A model generated the notes under the pieces. That model was not told where the DNA came from. It made no database searches and worked only from the letters and a program-made list of their open reading frames with translations. DNA of 44,541 nt from positions 1 to 44,541 of the forward strand of contig JAEUJD010000226.1 in NCBI GenBank assembly GCA_016793015.1. Direction: 5' to 3'. The DNA comes from Phycisphaerales bacterium. GTDB lineage: Bacteria > Planctomycetota > Phycisphaerae > Phycisphaerales > UBA1924. Positions 1-8,294 of this stretch are shown here, one piece after another; positions within the stretch are counted from its first letter, which is position 1, and each line of letters starts with the position of its first letter. The translations under genes and the position numbers were made by a program.

Positions 1-618
1 GACCATGTAACGCATGCCAAGCGTGTCGGCTTCGTTCTCCTGTTCGCGATCGAAACTCATGAGGGTCACGCCGGCGAATCCGCCGATCGCGTCGCCGCCG
101 CCACCGATGACGGCGGCAAGAATGCTCGTCCCAAGCGATGCGCCGGCCTGCCGGACGACCCGGTCATTGATATGGCGAGCCGTGACGTGACCGATTTCAT
201 GCCCAAGCACCCCGGCCAACTGCGCTTCGTTGGTCATCTTGATCGCGAGGCCCTTGGACACGAAGACTTTTCCGCCCGGCAGCGCGAAGGCGTTGATCAC
301 TTCGCTATTGAGCAGCGAAAACTCCCACGGGAGCGACGGATTGTCGCCTTCGGTCTGTGCGGCCAATTGCTTGCCGAGATTCGTCACATACGCGCGGGCA
401 TCGGCGTTCTGAACCTCGCCTCCGTATTCCTTCAGCATCTCTGGCTTCGAAGAGATTCCCATCTTGATCTCGTCGTCGCGGGAAAGCATGTCGAACTGCG
501 AGCGACCCGTGGTCGGGTTGGTGCTGCACGCGGCCAAGCCAATCGTGAGCGAGACCGCCGCCAGCACTTTGAGGCGGGGGAGAACAAAAACCGGCTTGTA
601 GCAGACGAACAGCGCCAT
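1..618 (-). CDS. M48-family metallopeptidase, lipoprotein (3' end outside window)
   Basis: Probable zinc metallopeptidase of family M48; studied relatives (BepA, Ste24/HtpX types) degrade misfolded envelope proteins. The ATG is at 616-618 with an AGGAG ribosome site 6 bases upstream. The frame is open to base 1, so 206 N-terminal residues are visible and the C-terminus is missing. A hydrophobic segment ends in the lipobox-like GLAAC (Cys31), which suggests a membrane-anchored lipoprotein facing the periplasm. The zinc site HEIGH (His140, Glu141, His144) is intact, and ENEAD around residue 196 supplies the expected third ligand Glu. NAFALPGGKVFV just before it is typical of the family. It is divergent from ubiE across 128 bases. 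The family call is firm; the substrate is unknown. Confidence 0.9.
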   Translation of the reverse strand, partial: MALFVCYKPVFVLPRLKVLAAVSLTIGLAACSTNPTTGRSQFDMLSRDDEIKMGISSKPEMLKEYGGEVQNADARAYVTNLGKQLAAQTEGDNPSLPWEFSLLNSEVINAFALPGGKVFVSKGLAIKMTNEAQLAGVLGHEIGHVTARHINDRVVRQAGASLGTSILAAVIGGGGDAIGGFAGVTLMSFDREQENEADTLGMRYMV

Positions 619-746
619 GGAATTCTCCTCGGAATTGGAGCACAGAACATCGGCGAGACGGCACATTCTTGTCAATGTGCCCGCCGAGGGGGGCTCCAGC
701 AGAAATACCATCTGCTCGTGCCCTGCTGCTCAAACTTGCCTGAAAA

Positions 747-1541
747 ATGACTCATCCTTCTTCTATCCCTTCGAGCCGATCCGACGCTTCCGCCTGGAAC
801 GATCGGGAACTCGCATCCAACCCTCACCAGAACGCGGAAAAGGCGGGCAAAGTCCGCAGCATGTTCGGCGCAATCGCCGGAAGCTACGACCTGAATAACC
901 GGCTGCATTCGTTCGGGAGGGACCAGGCGTGGAGGAAGCACGCAGTCCGTGCCGCGGCGATCAAACCCGGCGACCGCGTGCTCGACGTCGCCTGCGGCAC
1001 GGGCGATCTAACCGAGTGGTTCGCGCGGACCGCTGCGAAAGAAGTGATCGGCCTTGATTTCACGCGGGCGATGCTTGATGTCGCTCGCCAGAAGCGAACG
1101 CACAATTTGACGCAGGAACAGGCCTCAAAGGTGTCGTATGTCGAGGGTGATGCGATGGCGCTCCCCTTTGAGAACGAGAGCTTCGATGCCCTCTCGATCG
1201 CGTTCGGAATTCGCAACGTCGCCGAGCCCAAGCGGGCGCTCGCAGAGTTTCACAGGGTGCTCAAACCCGGCGGCAGGTTGGTTGTGCTCGAGTTCGACCG
1301 CCCCACGTGGTTCCCGATGCGCCAGTTGAACGATTTCTACTGTGGCTGGGTCATGCCACGCACGGCTTCGCTCATCGCCCGCGACCGTTCCGGGGCGTAT
1401 CGATACCTCCCAAAGAGCGTGGGGACGTTTTTGAGCCGCACGCAGATGGAAGAAGCGACCGCTTTGGCAGGATTCCGCGATGTGAATTCGCGTGCATTGA
1501 CGCTCGGAATCTGCATTTGCTACCGCGCTGCGCGGGTTTAG
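747..1541 (+). CDS. ubiE: UbiE/MenG demethylmenaquinone (or ubiquinone) C-methyltransferase
   Basis: SAM-dependent methyltransferase of quinone biosynthesis, 264 residues. The N-terminal signature KVRSMFGAIAGSYDLNN (about 35-51) is the classic UbiE block, followed by SAM motif I, VLDVACGTG (78-86), and the acidic residue in IGLDFT that binds the ribose. The second UbiE block, NVAEPKRALAEFHRVLKPGG, is also present. In this lineage menaquinone is the likelier product, which is inference. The ATG has no strong Shine-Dalgarno; the first 30 residues are poorly conserved in the family, so the exact start is less certain than the gene. It runs divergently from the M48 protease gene. Confidence 0.93.
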   Translation: MTHPSSIPSSRSDASAWNDRELASNPHQNAEKAGKVRSMFGAIAGSYDLNNRLHSFGRDQAWRKHAVRAAAIKPGDRVLDVACGTGDLTEWFARTAAKEVIGLDFTRAMLDVARQKRTHNLTQEQASKVSYVEGDAMALPFENESFDALSIAFGIRNVAEPKRALAEFHRVLKPGGRLVVLEFDRPTWFPMRQLNDFYCGWVMPRTASLIARDRSGAYRYLPKSVGTFLSRTQMEEATALAGFRDVNSRALTLGICICYRAARV

Positions 1542-1899
1542 CCGTGAAATTGGGCTGGTTTTGCGGGTTTTTCGGCCGTGCCGAGAGCGCGGGTGCTGCG
1601 CAAAAGAGTTCTCGGACGCTTCCAAATAGAGCGGGATTCGCTGCTCACGGCGTCCCATTGGAATACTTATAGGACTTATAAGAATTATTGGACCTATTTC
1701 GGATCTGAGATCAATGTTCACGCAATGAAACTGGGGGGCTCGATGACTGCAAGCCGGACGAGAAGGCTCGTTCGCCCGCAGGGGACCCGCGGGATTTGGA
1801 CTCACCACTGCCGCAGCCTGGATGGCTCCGGCGGAAGTAGGGGACCGCAGGTTCGCGGCACCCCAGCCCACACCACCCCCAACGGCGGAGATTCAATTC
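1542..1899 (+). other. 358-base leader/intergenic region before the B12-fold gene
   Basis: No convincing gene. An AT-richer patch at about 1660-1715, with repeated TTATA-like runs, could hold a promoter. After it the sequence turns GC-rich and can form hairpins, for example ACGAG-AAGG-CTCGT near 1757-1770 and CCCGC...GCGGG near 1777-1795. The open frame that continues upstream of 1900 has no family-like residues and lacks a good start. A structured 5' leader is possible, but I do not recognise a known riboswitch. Confidence 0.4.
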
Positions 1900-2643
1900 A
1901 TGGCTCAGGAAATCCTTGTCGAGCGTTTGTTCGAGGCCCTGGTGAACGGCGACCGCGCGGCATCGCGGTCGATCGTGGAAGAGTCGATGCGGGACGGAGC
2001 CACGCCCGCCCTCGTCCTCACAAACCTCTTCTGGCCGACCCACGAACTCATCGAGCGCATGCACCGTGCCGACCAGCTCGGACGCATCGGCTACCACATG
2101 TCGACCCGCATGCTCCGCGTGCTGATCGATCAGACCTCCGGCCGCCTCAACCGCAAGCCGTTCAACGGCCAGACGGTCTTTGCCTGCTGCGGCACGGCGG
2201 AAGGTGAAGAGCTCGGCGCGCAGGTCGCGGTCGACCTGCTCGAAGCCAGCGGATTCCGGGTCACCTTCGGCGGCGGCGGCATCCCCTCGGACGAGATTCT
2301 CTCGCACGTGCAGGAAACCCAGCCGAGCTATTTGGTCATGTTCTGCTCGGCGGCGGCGGATCTGCCGGGTATCCGGCAGTTGGTCGATCAGCTCCGCGAG
2401 ATCGCGGCGTGCAAGAAGACCCAGATCGCGGTTGGTGGCGGCGTGTTCAACAGAGCGGAAGGACTGGCTGATGAGATCGGCGCGAAGATGCATGCGGGCA
2501 GCCCGCTTGATCTCGTGCAGTTGCTCATCCAGCCCGAGACCTTTCTCGCCAAGCGAGCAGAGGTCGAGCAGCGCGAGGCGACACGAGCGCTCCTGGCCCG
2601 AGCGGAGGCTCGCGCGGCGATGAAGAAGCGTCGGGCGGCATAA
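1900..2643 (+). CDS. Cobalamin-binding-fold protein with degenerate B12 motif
   Basis: 247 residues. The N-terminal part (1-80) looks like the helical cap that precedes B12 domains (LFWPTHELIERMHRADQLGR, then His66 in GYHMSTRML). Residues 90-212 match the Rossmann-like B12-binding domain, including GFRVTFGGGGIPSDEI, SYLVMFCSAAADLPGI and the IAVGGGVF strand-loop that normally holds the nucleotide tail. The hallmark DxHxxG is E-G-E-E-L-G at 101-106, so the lower axial His is replaced by Glu103. In CarH-type sensors the cap carries Trp and Glu-His; here only the His seems kept. It may bind cobalamin in another mode, or no longer bind it. The C-terminus is a charged Arg/Ala/Glu helix. ATG 1900 is chosen because GGAG lies 9 bases upstream and similarity begins there. 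A terminator follows directly. Confidence 0.8.
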   Translation: MAQEILVERLFEALVNGDRAASRSIVEESMRDGATPALVLTNLFWPTHELIERMHRADQLGRIGYHMSTRMLRVLIDQTSGRLNRKPFNGQTVFACCGTAEGEELGAQVAVDLLEASGFRVTFGGGGIPSDEILSHVQETQPSYLVMFCSAAADLPGIRQLVDQLREIAACKKTQIAVGGGVFNRAEGLADEIGAKMHAGSPLDLVQLLIQPETFLAKRAEVEQREATRALLARAEARAAMKKRRAA

Positions 2644-2672
2644 GTCCGGGCGCAACGAACGGAACCGAATTG

Positions 2673-2705
2673 CAGGCCTCGCGCGAGCGGGGCCTGTTTT
2701 TATTG
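2673..2705 (+). terminator. Rho-independent terminator
   Basis: Ten-base-pair stem (arms 2673-2682 and 2687-2696, one T-G pair) with the tetraloop GCGA, followed by TTTTTATT. It sits 30 bases after the stop of the B12-fold gene and just before the converging GGQ protein gene. Confidence 0.88.
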
Positions 2706-2715
2706 GTGGGAATGG

Positions 2716-3279
2716 CTATTTCAGAGGATGGAGGCCGTGACACTCGCGGTTGCGGTTCCACGCTTCGAGCGCGGGCGGATGGTCCTTCACGAACTTGATC
2801 AACTGACTCGCGGAACAGGAAAGCCGCAGCGCCGCCTTTTTCGGGTCGTGCCCGCTTGCGTCGATCACGTCCAGTGCTTCGGCGAGAAGCGACGGGAAGT
2901 CGGTGTGGTCGGGGCTGCACACGATCTTGCCCGACTTGCAGCGGGATCGCCACAGATCGCTGGTCACGTCGCCGAAGGAGTCGCGCGGCACCGGGGCAAC
3001 GCGGATCTGAGTCGCGAGAGCGAGCCGCAGCCGGCGAAGGGCGACCTTGCGGTTCTCCTCGGCGCTGCGCCGTTCGGAAGCGTGCGTCTCGATGCCGGTT
3101 GGCTCGTGGAGAAGCGTGATCTTTGTTTCGACCTTGTTTCGGTTCTGCCCGCCCGGTCCGCCCGCGCGGCCGCGGGAGACAGCCACGTGTTTGAGGAGCT
3201 CTTCTTCCGACGACGCTGCGGGATGCGCGCTCGGTTGAGGCGAGCCGCCAGAGGCGGATTTGGAGCGGAGATCGTGCAT
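2716..3279 (-). CDS. Peptide chain release factor-like protein (GGQ domain)
   Basis: 187 residues with a class-I release factor catalytic domain and no codon-recognition domains. VSRGRAGGPGGQNRNKVET (34-52) contains the universal GGQ (43-45), which drives peptidyl-tRNA ester hydrolysis in the ribosome. ASERRSAEENRKVALRRL follows as in ArfB/RF-like proteins. The C-terminal third (ALRLSCSASQLIKFV...NRECHGLHPLK) is not the ArfB basic tail, so this is better called RF-like than arfB; a stalled-ribosome rescue role is inference. The start overlaps the tsaD stop as TGATG, so translation is probably coupled. It is the last gene of the S41-tsaD run. Confidence 0.85.
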   Translation of the reverse strand: MHDLRSKSASGGSPQPSAHPAASSEEELLKHVAVSRGRAGGPGGQNRNKVETKITLLHEPTGIETHASERRSAEENRKVALRRLRLALATQIRVAPVPRDSFGDVTSDLWRSRCKSGKIVCSPDHTDFPSLLAEALDVIDASGHDPKKAALRLSCSASQLIKFVKDHPPALEAWNRNRECHGLHPLK

Positions 3280-4367
3280 CAGCAGGCTGTGGTCGGAACC
3301 GGTTCGAGCGAGAGATCGCTGCCACGACCGGCCTGGTGATGGTGGTACGCAATTCCCGCGATCATCGCGGCGTTGTCGACGCAGTATTTCAGCGCGGGCA
3401 GGTGCAGGCGGAGATTGCTTGCCTTCGCGAACGCACCGAGCTCTTGTCGGAGGCGTGAATTGGCGGTGACACCGCCGCCGGTGAGAAGCGTGCTCGGTTG
3501 AATTCCGCTATCCCGCAGCTGCGAAAGTGCCCGCTCGAGTTTCAGCGTGATGGTCTTGGCCGCCGCACGCTGAAACGTGGCAGCAAGATCGCGCTTGCGC
3601 GTGTCCGTGAGCGGTGGTGGTGGGGTGTAGCGGGATTCGGCGCGATGATGCGCTGGATGGTCGGGCACGCCACGGACTTCATAAAGCATCGCGGTTTTGA
3701 GGCCGGAGAATGAAAAATCAAGCGAGGTGGGCGAGAGACGGCTGATTGGAAGATCGGCAACACGCTCGTCGGCGCCGGTCGCTTGCGCGAGCTTGTCGAG
3801 ATTCGGCCCACCGGGGTACGGCAACCCGAGGATCGTCGCGACCTTGTCGTACGCCTCGCCCAGGGCGTCGTCGATGGTGGCTCCAAGGCGCTTCAGTTCG
3901 GTCCAGGACTTCAGGTGGTAGATCGAGGTGTGCCCGCCACTGACGACGAGGCCAAGGGCTGGGAAGACTTTGGATTCGGCAGACGCTGTCGTACCGGGGT
4001 CGGCGAGGAGGCCCGCGTAGAGGTGCGCATGCACATGGTCGACACCGATGAGCGGTTTGCCGAGGGACCAAGCCAGAGCCTTTGCCGCGGCAACTCCCAC
4101 GAGAAGCGAGCCGATGAGACCGGGCCTGTGGCCCACGGCGATCGCGTCGACCTTGTCCGGCGTCACGCCCGCCGTTCGCAAAGCGGCGTCGACAACCGGC
4201 AGCATGTTTTCGCAGTGCGCGCGGCTGGCAAGCTCTGGTACGACGCCCCCGAACTTCGTATGGATGTCGTGCTGGCTGGAGACAACGCTGGAAAGCACAT
4301 CGACACCGTCGCGCACCACCGCTCCGGCGGTTTCGTCGCACGAGGTTTCGATGCCCAGGACGATCAT
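3279..4367 (-). CDS. tsaD: tRNA N6-threonylcarbamoyladenosine transferase TsaD
   Basis: 362 residues. TsaD transfers threonylcarbamoyl from its AMP adduct to A37 of ANN-decoding tRNAs, working with TsaB and TsaE, which are not in the window. The N-terminus MIVLGIETSCDETAGAVV is the ASKHA nucleotide-binding start. Metal ligands are His111 and His115 in DHVHAHLYAG, with Asp in KYCVDNAAMIAGIA near the C-terminus. LTGGGVTANSRLR is the conserved substrate loop. An insertion rich in His and Pro (around HPAHHRAESRYTPPPP) lies before LAATFQ. It begins 15 bases after the S41 protease stop and is probably cotranscribed with it. Confidence 0.97.
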   Translation of the reverse strand: MIVLGIETSCDETAGAVVRDGVDVLSSVVSSQHDIHTKFGGVVPELASRAHCENMLPVVDAALRTAGVTPDKVDAIAVGHRPGLIGSLLVGVAAAKALAWSLGKPLIGVDHVHAHLYAGLLADPGTTASAESKVFPALGLVVSGGHTSIYHLKSWTELKRLGATIDDALGEAYDKVATILGLPYPGGPNLDKLAQATGADERVADLPISRLSPTSLDFSFSGLKTAMLYEVRGVPDHPAHHRAESRYTPPPPLTDTRKRDLAATFQRAAAKTITLKLERALSQLRDSGIQPSTLLTGGGVTANSRLRQELGAFAKASNLRLHLPALKYCVDNAAMIAGIAYHHHQAGRGSDLSLEPVPTTAC

Positions 4368-4382
4368 CGACTACAGCATCGC

Positions 4383-6116
4383 TTACTTATTTTGCGGAGC
4401 ATTGGGAGCCGCCGGCGAGGGGTTCGACGCCACGGGTTTTCCGCCTTCGGGTTCGGCCGGCTTCTTGACATCGGCATCGAGCAGCCAGCGCTGCAGGTTG
4501 TTGCCGGTGATATCGAGGGTGGCGATGACCTTGCCATCCTTGTCGGTGATCTGCATTTTGCCGCCGGAAAGCTCGGTATCTTCCGGCCAGAGATCGCCGG
4601 GCTTGGCCTTGGCGAGATCGCCGGAAGCGGTTTCGAGGGCTTCGATGCGCTTCTCGACGCGGATCTGCTCGCGGGTCAGTTGCTGCTGCAGCTTGCGGGC
4701 GCGATTGAGTTCGTCGGTTGCGATCTGCGCACCGGCGACGCCTTCCTTGCCGGTCGGCTTCCACTCGCCCGTGTCAAGCTTGGCCTGCACGGCTTTCACG
4801 GCGGCGGACAACTGCGGGTCTTTCAGGAACGTCAGGATCCACTCGGGATTGCTCCAATCCTCGGTCTCGCCGGCCTTGCCGCTGGCGCTGCGGATGATCT
4901 CGAGGTCGCGGCGCACGCGGTACATCTCGATGAGTTCCTTGTCCACCATGGGCACAAAGAACCCCTTGCTCGGGTCAACGCCCCATTCGGCGCTGGTGTC
5001 CTTGCGGGTGATGCTCCGCCCGGAGGGCAGGTAGTAACCCTGCTCGGTCACCTTCAGCTCGGCTCCGTTACCGTTGGGAAGCTTGCGGACGCTCTGCACG
5101 CTGCCCTTGCCGTAGCTGCGGGTGCCGATGGCGATCGCGCGGTTGTTCTCGACGAGCGCGCCGGCGAGCACCTCGCTCGCACTGGCGGACGATCCGTTGA
5201 TGAGAAGCACGAGCGGAATCTCGGGAAGCGTGCCCTTGTCCTGTGCCTTGGCGATCCGCTCGGGGAAATTGCGGCCGCGGGTGGAGACGATGGTGCCCTC
5301 ACGCAGGAACATATCGCCGATCGCGATCGCTTCCTCCAGGACGCCGCCGCCGTTGTCGCGCAAATCGAGGATCAAACCCTTCATCCGCTTGGCCGGATCG
5401 GGGTCGTTGATTCCCGCGGCAATCAGCGCATTCAGAATCTCTTCGGCGCATCCCGGTGTGAACTGCGTCAGACGGATGTAGCCGACATTGCGGACCGGGT
5501 CGATCCGGAAGTCCCACTTTTCCGCGTCTTCGGCCTGGCGATGAACGCCCTTGACGCTGCGGGTTTTGATCGCGGCGCGGGTGAGCGTCATGGGGATCTT
5601 CTCGCCCTTGCGCTCGATGATGATGTTGACGGGCGTGCCCGCGACGCCGATGAGTTTCTCAATGCACTCTTCGACGCTCAGGCCCTGAGTCGTTTTGCCG
5701 TCGATCTCGATGATGCGATCATCGGCCATGATGCCCGCTTTGTACGCGGGCGAATCTTCGAGCGGGCTGACGATGGTGAGCCAGCCGTCGCGCGTGTTGA
5801 CCGAGGCGCCGATGCCGACGTATTCACCCGTCAGGTCCTTGTTGAATTCACGCACCTTGTCGGCGGGAACATAGATCGTGTACGGATCGCCCAGCGCCTC
5901 GACCATGCCGTTGATCGCGCCGTCCTGCATCTTCTTGAGCTGCTCGTCGGTGAGCTTGTCAACGTAAAGACCGCCCAGCGTGCTCTTGACGTCGATGATC
6001 GGATCAAAGAACTGGAGTTCCGCGGGCTTGCGGGCGAGCGCGAGCGTCGAGCCCGCGACCGCGAGCCCAAGCACACCCACCAGGGACAACCGGAACCACT
6101 TCCCGTTCGCGCTCAT
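4383..6116 (-). CDS. S41 C-terminal processing protease with PDZ domain
   Basis: 577-residue exported serine protease of the CtpA/Prc type, which trims or degrades periplasmic proteins from the C-terminus. Residues 8-28 are a signal peptide or anchor. The PDZ domain covers about 95-180 (GIGASVNTRDGWLTIV, SPAYKAGIMADDRI). The S41 core has the carboxylate loop GLILDLRDNGGGVLEEA (247-263), Ser312 in NGSSASASE and Lys337 in GTRSYGKGSVQ, 25 residues apart as expected for the Ser-Lys dyad. The C-terminal 170 residues include a helical segment (LNRARKLQQQLTREQIRVEKR) and end in a Pro/Ala tail. It is the first gene of a likely S41-tsaD-GGQ operon. Confidence 0.95.
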   Translation of the reverse strand: MSANGKWFRLSLVGVLGLAVAGSTLALARKPAELQFFDPIIDVKSTLGGLYVDKLTDEQLKKMQDGAINGMVEALGDPYTIYVPADKVREFNKDLTGEYVGIGASVNTRDGWLTIVSPLEDSPAYKAGIMADDRIIEIDGKTTQGLSVEECIEKLIGVAGTPVNIIIERKGEKIPMTLTRAAIKTRSVKGVHRQAEDAEKWDFRIDPVRNVGYIRLTQFTPGCAEEILNALIAAGINDPDPAKRMKGLILDLRDNGGGVLEEAIAIGDMFLREGTIVSTRGRNFPERIAKAQDKGTLPEIPLVLLINGSSASASEVLAGALVENNRAIAIGTRSYGKGSVQSVRKLPNGNGAELKVTEQGYYLPSGRSITRKDTSAEWGVDPSKGFFVPMVDKELIEMYRVRRDLEIIRSASGKAGETEDWSNPEWILTFLKDPQLSAAVKAVQAKLDTGEWKPTGKEGVAGAQIATDELNRARKLQQQLTREQIRVEKRIEALETASGDLAKAKPGDLWPEDTELSGGKMQITDKDGKVIATLDITGNNLQRWLLDADVKKPAEPEGGKPVASNPSPAAPNAPQNK

Positions 6117-6451
6117 TCGAGGTCTCCTCTTGCCACTGAATTGGCCGAGCCAATCATCGTCTTTCTTTCAATCCGAGGCGGAACTATCATCTCCGGCCCG
6201 GATGGCCAACCATGATCGTAGGGTAACGCCCAAAGAGCGCTGCCCCACAGCATGTTCCGCTTTCAGGGCTTGGAGGTTCGAGCGCAATGTTCCAGATCTG
6301 ACGGTTCGATTGATTGTTTGACCCCTGCCGTGCCGGTACGGCCGTGCCGAGGTCGATTCCCGGGCCAAACCCTCGAGCCAGACTCGGGTGAGTGCCCCGC
6401 CTCCGGCGAATGCCGGATGCGCCGTCAGACCTGTTCGGATTTTCACTCTTT
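6117..6451. other. 335-base divergent intergenic region
   Basis: Lies between the divergent S41 and hflX genes and should carry both promoters. The only structure I see is two overlapping near-palindromes at 6327-6350 (GCCGTGCCGGTACGGC and GGTACGGCCGTGCC), which could be an operator or hairpin. TTGATTGTTTGAC just upstream is a weak -35 candidate. The hflX frame is open upstream to a GTG at 6392, but nothing HflX-like lies before 6452. Confidence 0.4.
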
Positions 6452-8002
6452 ATGCCACAACCAAAAGAACGCGAAGGTATTCAGGTGCGCTCGGAGCGTG
6501 CGGTGCTCGCCGCGGTCCGCTTGCCCGAGTCACGTTTCGACCATGCGGACCCGTTCGGCGAACTGCGTTCGCTGGCGGAGCAGGGCGGCGCGGTCGTCGT
6601 CGCCGAACTCACCCAGAATCTGCCCAAGCCCGTTGCCGGGTCGTTCATGGGCGTTGGGAAGATGAAGGAGTTGAAGGCCCTCTGCGAGGAAGTGAAGGCT
6701 TCCACCGTCATCTTCGACCACGATCTCTCGCCCAAGCAGATCGCCAAGATCGAGGCGGCAGTGGGGCAGAAGGTGATCGACCGGTCCGAACTGATCCTCG
6801 ATATCTTCGCCGGCCGCGCGACGAGCGCCGAAGCTCAGTTGCAGGTCGAACTCGCGCAGCTCGAGTACACGTTTCCCCGCTTGCGCGCGATGTGGTCGCA
6901 CCTCGAGAGAATCGTCGGTGTCGGCGGCATCGGCGGAATCGGAACCCGCGGCCCCGGTGAACAGCAGCTCGAAATCGACCGGCGACTTGTCCAGCGCCGG
7001 CGTGACGACCTGTCCAGGCAGATTCGCGATATCCAGGCCCGGCGCAGGCGCGAAGTGCAGGCGCGCAAGGCCGAGCACTTCACGGTGGGTATCGTCGGTT
7101 ACACCAACGCCGGCAAGAGCACGCTCTTCAACACGCTGACAACGGGCGGCGCGTACGCCGACGATCGACTCTTCGCAACGCTCATGACCCGCACCCGTGA
7201 TTGGAACCTGGGTGGCGGCTTATCTGTCATGCTTTCCGACACGGTCGGTTTCGTCCGCGATCTGCCGACGAATCTGATCGCCGCGTTCCGTGCAACACTG
7301 GAAGAAGCGACGCACGCCGATGTGCTCCTCATCGTGCTCGATGTTTCCGATCCCGCGGCAGAGCTCCAATACGACACCGTCTGCAAGACGCTCGACGATC
7401 TCTTGAAAGAGGTCGCCAAGTCACGCGACGAAACCGATGCCGCGTGGATCCCGCCCCGACGCATCGTCCTGCTCAACAAAGCCGACAAGCTCAAGGACAA
7501 CCGCGAAGCGTTGATCTGGCAGCAGCGGGTGCCCGGTGCGATCCCGATCTGCGCCCTGCCCCCCAAGGCCGGTCGCGATCTGCTCTCTCAGCTCGGGATG
7601 GCAGAACTCGTCGATCGCGTGCGGGAAATGGCGCAGGGCGGTATCGAAGAGCTACGCATCACGCTTTCGCTCCGCGAGAGCCGCCTGATCACGATCATCG
7701 AGAATCAGTCCGACGTGATCTCCCGTGAATACGGCGACGGCACGGTGACTCTCCGAACCAAGATCGGCCGCCAGCAACTCGAGCGGCTGCTGGTTGGCCG
7801 GCCCCGGATGGACATCCGCGATTTGCGAGGAAAGCCGTGGGTGCCGCTCTCGCCCTACCTGCGGCCCACCGAACCCGACTGGATTACGCCGGAGCCAAAG
7901 GCACCGAAGGCGGGAATTGCGGCTCGGAAGCCCCGATCGGCGTCGAAGAAGGCTTCCAAAGTGGAAAAACGGGGTGGGAAGGCCGATACTTCCCCCTCTT
8001 GA
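6452..8002 (+). CDS. hflX: GTPase HflX
   Basis: 516-residue ribosome-associated GTPase; HflX splits or rescues 70S ribosomes under stress in studied bacteria. The N-terminal HflX domain includes FMGVGKMKELK and RSELILDIFAGRA, then the glycine-rich linker with GTRGPGEQQLEIDRR. GTPase motifs are GYTNAGKS (G1, 216-223), DTVGF (G3, 264-268) and NKAD (G4, 342-345). The C-terminal tail is basic (KKASKVEKRGGK). I chose ATG 6452 (MPQPKERE) because conservation starts soon after it; no good ribosome site is visible there, and a GTG at 6392 would add 20 unlikely residues. tRNA-Thr follows 43 bases later. Confidence 0.95.
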   Translation: MPQPKEREGIQVRSERAVLAAVRLPESRFDHADPFGELRSLAEQGGAVVVAELTQNLPKPVAGSFMGVGKMKELKALCEEVKASTVIFDHDLSPKQIAKIEAAVGQKVIDRSELILDIFAGRATSAEAQLQVELAQLEYTFPRLRAMWSHLERIVGVGGIGGIGTRGPGEQQLEIDRRLVQRRRDDLSRQIRDIQARRRREVQARKAEHFTVGIVGYTNAGKSTLFNTLTTGGAYADDRLFATLMTRTRDWNLGGGLSVMLSDTVGFVRDLPTNLIAAFRATLEEATHADVLLIVLDVSDPAAELQYDTVCKTLDDLLKEVAKSRDETDAAWIPPRRIVLLNKADKLKDNREALIWQQRVPGAIPICALPPKAGRDLLSQLGMAELVDRVREMAQGGIEELRITLSLRESRLITIIENQSDVISREYGDGTVTLRTKIGRQQLERLLVGRPRMDIRDLRGKPWVPLSPYLRPTEPDWITPEPKAPKAGIAARKPRSASKKASKVEKRGGKADTSPS

Positions 8003-8045
8003 TCCGCTCCGTGGCCCCTTTGGGCCGCCGCCGAAAGGCGTGATT

Positions 8046-8120
8046 GCCACCTTAGCTCAGCGGTAGAGCGATGCTTTCGTAAAGCATAGGTCCAGGGTTC
8101 AAATCCCTGAGGTGGCTCCA
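8046..8120 (+). tRNA. tRNA-Thr (anticodon CGT)
   Basis: Full cloverleaf: acceptor GCCACCT paired with AGGTGGC, D arm GCTC...GAGC, anticodon arm ATGCT-TTCGTAA-AGCAT with anticodon CGT (reads ACG, Thr), T arm CAGGG-TTCAAAT-CCCTG. The discriminator base is T8117 and CCA is encoded at 8118-8120. No intron. It lies between hflX and a secretin-N-like gene. TsaD, encoded nearby, would modify A37 of this ANN-decoding tRNA. Confidence 0.98.
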
Positions 8121-8216
8121 TGCGCCGGCGCGCCTCTCAAGCGCCCAAGAACCGAGAATTCGGAACACCAGACGCGGTTTGGTGTCGAATAGACCTGCGC
8201 GGGTGGTAGATTGTTG

Positions 8217-8275
8217 AGGGCGGGTTCGGTGGGTTCGGTGGGGGCGGTGGGGGCGTTGGGGGTGGTGGCGGCGTG
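8217..8275 (+). repeat. G-rich tract with tandem GGGTTCGGT / GGGGGCGGT units
   Basis: About 58 bases of short G-rich direct repeats, with two GGGTTCGGT copies followed by GGGGGCGGT and GGGGGCGTT-type units. Five or more runs of three to five G with 5-7 base spacers fit a G-quadruplex pattern on the coding (RNA-like) strand. It lies 20-78 bases upstream of the next start codon, inside that gene's probable 5' leader. Confidence 0.6.
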
Positions 8276-8294
8276 CGGGGCAAGGAGCTGGTCG

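Noticed and set aside
1740..1830. Possible cobalamin riboswitch before the B12-fold gene
   Set aside because: CCACTG and AGCCxGGA-like strings occur, but in the wrong order and spacing for the B12-box fold.
3783..6215. 810-codon plus-strand open frame
   Set aside because: Antisense shadow of the S41 protease and tsaD in GC-rich DNA; Asp/Gly/Ala/Arg-rich with no family features.
7855..8121. Minus-strand frames across the tRNA giving GFEPWTYALRKHRSTAELR-type peptides, and another ending LYESIALPLS
   Set aside because: These are antisense translations of the tRNA-Thr gene, a well-known false protein prediction.
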